Virus record (IMG/VR): IMGVR_UViG_3300032087_004854 | Coordinates: 1 to 30,736 of that record | DNA from: a virus | DNA: 30,736 nt | Reading direction: 5' to 3' (one strand) | In this document: in pieces, positions 27,969 to 30,736 of the stretch | How positions within the stretch are numbered: the stretch's first letter is position 1 | Layout: every line of letters starts with the position of its first letter | The notes under the pieces: generated by a model | Databases searched by the model: none | What the model was told of the DNA's origin: nothing | What the model saw: only the letters and a program-made list of their open reading frames with translations | Program-made: the position numbers and the translations under genes

Positions 27969-28121
27969 TTAAAATACCTGTACTGCGAACGAGATGATCG
28001 AGAAAAAGAACAAAATTGCGATGTAGATAGTAAGACCAAGAATGACTAATTTACCATTGTCTAAATCTGCGGCTGTACCTTCACCGTATTTGTCTTTAAA
28101 TGCTTTCAATGTTTTTTTCAT
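27969..28121 (-). CDS. 50-residue membrane protein
   Basis: The frame ATG 28121 to TAA 27969 encodes 50 residues: a basic then acidic soluble start (MKKTLKAFKDKYGEG) and one strong hydrophobic helix (about residues 28-48, with ILGLTIYIAILFFFSIIS). The promoter -10 ends six bases before the ATG, and the next gene starts one base after the stop. Both support a real gene. AGGA lies five bases upstream of the ATG in any longer transcript. Function unknown; it is probably an inner-membrane peptide expressed early. Confidence 0.7.
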   Translation of the reverse strand: MKKTLKAFKDKYGEGTAADLDNGKLVILGLTIYIAILFFFSIISFAVQVF

Positions 28122-28127
28122 GATCCT

Positions 28128-28156
28128 ATTATACTCCATTTTTCATTGTTTGTACA
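28128..28156 (-). promoter_or_regulatory. Strong sigma70-like promoter, possibly leaderless
   Basis: On the minus strand TGTACA (28156-28151), 17 bases, TATAAT (28133-28128). The start codon begins at 28121, where transcription is expected to start. Confidence 0.7.
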
Positions 28157-28160
28157 TACT

Positions 28161-30644
28161 TTACACAAAGAAATCTTCTAGTGTTGCTTTTTCTTCAGCT
28201 GACCACCCAACCGCATTGAGAATAAAATTAAGTGGTTCGATGAAAGTTTTTTCAAATTGTAAATCGTAATCAACATATCGGTGTAGTTTAAATTCTTCGG
28301 GCAAAACATCTGGATATGCGATTACGTTTTCTTGAATTGGATTTGGAACTTTAAGATACGTGAATTTGAGGCGATCACCATTTACAACCGACTCATACTT
28401 TTTCGTAAGCTTATGTTGTTTTAAGTACTTATTGTATAAGATAGCGCCTCGAACATGAATCGGTGTACCTTTCTTATATGAACCACGTTCCATCCAATCT
28501 GTAATATTAGATATAGATCTTGGAAAACTTACTTGCTCTGGAGGTAGGTTGTTGAATTGTTGCCTAAAATCTGCGATATATTTTTGAGTTTCGGCTTCTG
28601 TACCAGACAAGATAATTTTAAAAACTTCTTTAAATTTATCACGAACAACTTCAGGTGTAGAAGACTTAATAGCCTCAATACCCATAATCTTGAGTTTTGG
28701 TTCAGCGTATTGTACGCCTTCGTTATTGTGGACGTTTAGGATATATCGTTTCTTTGCTGTCCAAATACCACGATCAGCAATAACTTCTCTACCCATTTCC
28801 ATACGATTTTTATGGCCATTCATGTTTTTAAACAATTGTGCGTACGCTTTGGCCAATGCTGGCTCAAAGTGATCTTTACATATTTTATCTAAAAATTGAA
28901 CTGGATTCTTAGGTTTTAATAACCCAACCAAAGGGCCAAAATTAACATACAAAGAATCAGTATCAATAGCAATAACATAGTCTGCATCGGTTTTTAATAT
29001 TTGATTCATAGCCATGTTCATAGCTTTTTCAGCCCATTGTATAGCAAGTTGACCAGATAGTGTTACACCCTCGGCAAGTCGCAAATCAAAATATTTGAAG
29101 TATTGATTACCCAATGCGCCATACAAAGAGTTCATCAAAATCTTAATCGCCATTTGCTGGTTACCAAGAGTATTTATGTCATTTTGTAAACTTTCGTCTT
29201 TTGTTTTTTGATATTGTTGTTCAATAGCAAGCATCATATTTTTGATAGATCGACGTTCGTCATAGTAATCTTCAATAATACTTGGAATTACACCATCAAT
29301 ATCTTTACGATATGTAGAACCATTAGCTGCTACTGCGTAATTACTTTCAGTTGGAAGTCCACCATTCAAATAATGGTCAACACTATTAATTTGATTTTGA
29401 CTAATCAAAGTTTCAGGTGACATATTATTTTGAACAATAATATTAGGATATAGTGAATTTAAATCGAATGATACAACCCAATCATGAGCACCAACCATAG
29501 GATCTTTCACATAACCACCAGCGAACTTTGATTTATGTGCTTCAGGTGGAAAAGCAGGAGGTACAATTTTTTGTGAGTTAAGTTTACGATAGATGATTGA
29601 TTCCCATATCGCTGTAGTACCAAATGTGTCTTGATAATTAACACCACCTTTATATGCGATAGTCATAGCCAAAGTAATAAGACCAAGTTTATCTTCAAGA
29701 CGATCAACAAGTTGTACGTCTTTCATGTTATAATCGATATATTTTTGGAAATCATCTTTATAAAGATTGCGAAGAGAACCAGATTCTTCGAACGAAAGTT
29801 TTTTCTCGCCAAGAACTACATAAGCAATATGGTCAAGTTTGTATGATTCTTGTGGACCATACGTATAACCAAATTTTTGAAATAACTCGAGATAATCGAG
29901 AGTTTGAATACCTTTAATATCGTACACATCTTCTTCTTTACCACGACGAGTAATTTTACGATAGTCTACCATACCCCATGGAGAGAATCGTTTGATGTCA
30001 TTAAGACCAAGAATTTTGGCACAACGATTAATAAGATATGGAATATCAAAGAATCGAGTATTCCAACCCGTGATAACATCAGGTGTACGAGCAGGATCTG
30101 ACCACCAATTTAGAAATTGAAGAAAAAGATCTTCTTCATCATGACATTTAGTATACAAAACAGGTTGGATAAGAGCTTTTTCAGTGTCAAAGTCACCATA
30201 ACCCCAAACCCAATACACATCAGATTTACTTGATTTTACAGTAATGGCTAAGACACGTTGATTGGCCTCGGATGGGTGTGGAAACCCATCATCGTATTCA
30301 GTTTCGATATCGATTGTGGCCACATTGATAAGCTCACGTTTAAATTCGATTTGTTTTGGAAACTTAGAAGTAATATATTGATGAATATAATTTGGATTTC
30401 CGTACACCTTAAAGCTTTGAACATCTTTGTATTGTTCAAGCCAAAATTTTGCTTCTCGCATAGAGTCGAAAGACACTGAACCGACAGGGTATCCGTCAAG
30501 CCCGTGCCAGCCAGTGTCTTTCTTGGACGGAACAAAAAATTCCGGATTAAAAAAATCTTTGCGAATGACGCGCTCACCGCGATTATCATAACCGCGATAG
30601 AGCATTGAGTTTCCGTAGCGAACTACGGACGTATAAAAAGACAT
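28161..30644 (-). CDS. 43: Family-B DNA polymerase, T4 gp43 type
   Basis: The protein has 827 residues. The 3'-5' exonuclease motifs are DIETEYDD (112-119), GWNTRFFDIPYL (193-204) and YNMKDVQLVD (305-314). The polymerase motifs are A DLNSLYP (394-400), B KILMNSLYGALG (501-512) and C DTDSLY (561-566), followed by KKRYIL. The C-terminal TLEDFFV resembles the clamp-binding peptide that ends T4 gp43. It replicates the phage genome. T4 gp43 has 898 residues, so this one is slightly compact. GGAGG lies upstream of the ATG at 30644, and a strong promoter lies just before it. Confidence 0.97.
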   Translation of the reverse strand: MSFYTSVVRYGNSMLYRGYDNRGERVIRKDFFNPEFFVPSKKDTGWHGLDGYPVGSVSFDSMREAKFWLEQYKDVQSFKVYGNPNYIHQYITSKFPKQIEFKRELINVATIDIETEYDDGFPHPSEANQRVLAITVKSSKSDVYWVWGYGDFDTEKALIQPVLYTKCHDEEDLFLQFLNWWSDPARTPDVITGWNTRFFDIPYLINRCAKILGLNDIKRFSPWGMVDYRKITRRGKEEDVYDIKGIQTLDYLELFQKFGYTYGPQESYKLDHIAYVVLGEKKLSFEESGSLRNLYKDDFQKYIDYNMKDVQLVDRLEDKLGLITLAMTIAYKGGVNYQDTFGTTAIWESIIYRKLNSQKIVPPAFPPEAHKSKFAGGYVKDPMVGAHDWVVSFDLNSLYPNIIVQNNMSPETLISQNQINSVDHYLNGGLPTESNYAVAANGSTYRKDIDGVIPSIIEDYYDERRSIKNMMLAIEQQYQKTKDESLQNDINTLGNQQMAIKILMNSLYGALGNQYFKYFDLRLAEGVTLSGQLAIQWAEKAMNMAMNQILKTDADYVIAIDTDSLYVNFGPLVGLLKPKNPVQFLDKICKDHFEPALAKAYAQLFKNMNGHKNRMEMGREVIADRGIWTAKKRYILNVHNNEGVQYAEPKLKIMGIEAIKSSTPEVVRDKFKEVFKIILSGTEAETQKYIADFRQQFNNLPPEQVSFPRSISNITDWMERGSYKKGTPIHVRGAILYNKYLKQHKLTKKYESVVNGDRLKFTYLKVPNPIQENVIAYPDVLPEEFKLHRYVDYDLQFEKTFIEPLNFILNAVGWSAEEKATLEDFFV

Positions 30645-30667
30645 AGTACCTCCAACAACATGCTACT

Positions 30668-30696
30668 ATTATACCAAATTGTACGAGGTTTGTAAA
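30668..30696 (-). promoter_or_regulatory. Strong sigma70-like promoter for DNA polymerase
   Basis: On the minus strand TTTACA (30696-30691), 17 bases, TATAAT (30673-30668), 23 bases before the ATG at 30644. The spacer holds one copy of the 9-mer CTCGTACAA and a second copy lies upstream of the -35 (30730-30722); they may be regulator-binding sites. Confidence 0.75.
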
Positions 30697-30736
30697 CTAT
30701 TTTTTACACGTTTCTCATTCTTTGTACGAGCCTATC

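Noticed and set aside
30248-30589. A 113-codon frame on the minus strand
   Set aside because: It overlaps the exonuclease part of DNA polymerase in another frame.
1-30736. tRNA genes, CRISPR arrays, insertion sequences, integrase or attachment sites
   Set aside because: I saw no cloverleaf outside the tmRNA, no spaced repeat array, no transposase or integrase motifs and no terminal inverted repeats.

Overview
The window is a stretch of a lytic, T4-like (tailed myovirus-type) phage genome. The evidence is a family-B DNA polymerase (gp43-like), a DnaB/gp41-type helicase, a UvsX recombinase, an exact T4-type late promoter (TATAAATA) and dense same-strand packing with overlapping genes. The DNA is clearly AT-rich. 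A phage-borne two-piece (circularly permuted) tmRNA of the alphaproteobacterial type suggests an alphaproteobacterial host, and the low-GC marine T4-like look makes a SAR11-type phage a reasonable guess. That host assignment is inference.

Layout, in the direction of minus-strand transcription from the right end. (1) 30696-28161: sigma70-like promoter and DNA polymerase. (2) 28156-25445: promoter, a 50-residue membrane protein, a MazG-like NTP pyrophosphohydrolase, a PrimPol/AEP-like primase candidate and two unknown genes. (3) 25424-22843: promoter, small unknowns including a DUF1599-like protein, then a sugar-nucleotide set (eukaryotic-type phosphomannomutase, cytidylyltransferase, truncated UDP-sugar dehydrogenase). 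(4) 22865-17637: promoter, thymidylate-synthase-family gene with an Asp at the position that suggests dCMP use, dCMP deaminase, a coiled-coil protein, then four coupled genes (unknown, SGNH-hydrolase-like, fold-type-II PLP enzyme, unknown) that may form a base-modification module. (5) 17664-10919: promoter, NAD-dependent epimerase, UvsX, KdsA, KdsB, small genes, cupin, gp41 helicase, ThyX. KDO synthesis genes therefore sit inside the replication/recombination operon. (6) 10868-9043: promoter, a chain of small genes joined by TAATG overlaps (including a 39-codon gene), a secreted SleB-type endolysin and a DUF3310 protein.

The only plus-strand genes (8337-9026) follow the late promoter at 8277-8284. 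The divergent region 7890-8336 holds the tmRNA. Downstream of it on the minus strand are a small two-helix membrane protein, a small outer-membrane-barrel-like protein and a terminator.

(7) 7209-1 is the most unusual region: a fully overlapping operon with a minimal fatty-acid desaturase, a minimal PLP aminotransferase, five separate 2-oxoglutarate/Fe(II) oxygenases that share one active-site spacing, a SET-domain methyltransferase, a glycosyltransferase-like protein, DUF6165, an SDR oxidoreductase and a sugar nucleotidyltransferase cut by the window edge. It looks like a small-molecule or surface-glycan biosynthesis cassette whose product I cannot name.

Promoters upstream of five operons share a form, TGTACA or TTTACA, exactly 17 bases, then TATAAT/TAGGAT/TAGAAT. 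Two of them place the predicted start site on the ATG itself. Non-ATG starts (TTG, one GTG) appear unusually common.
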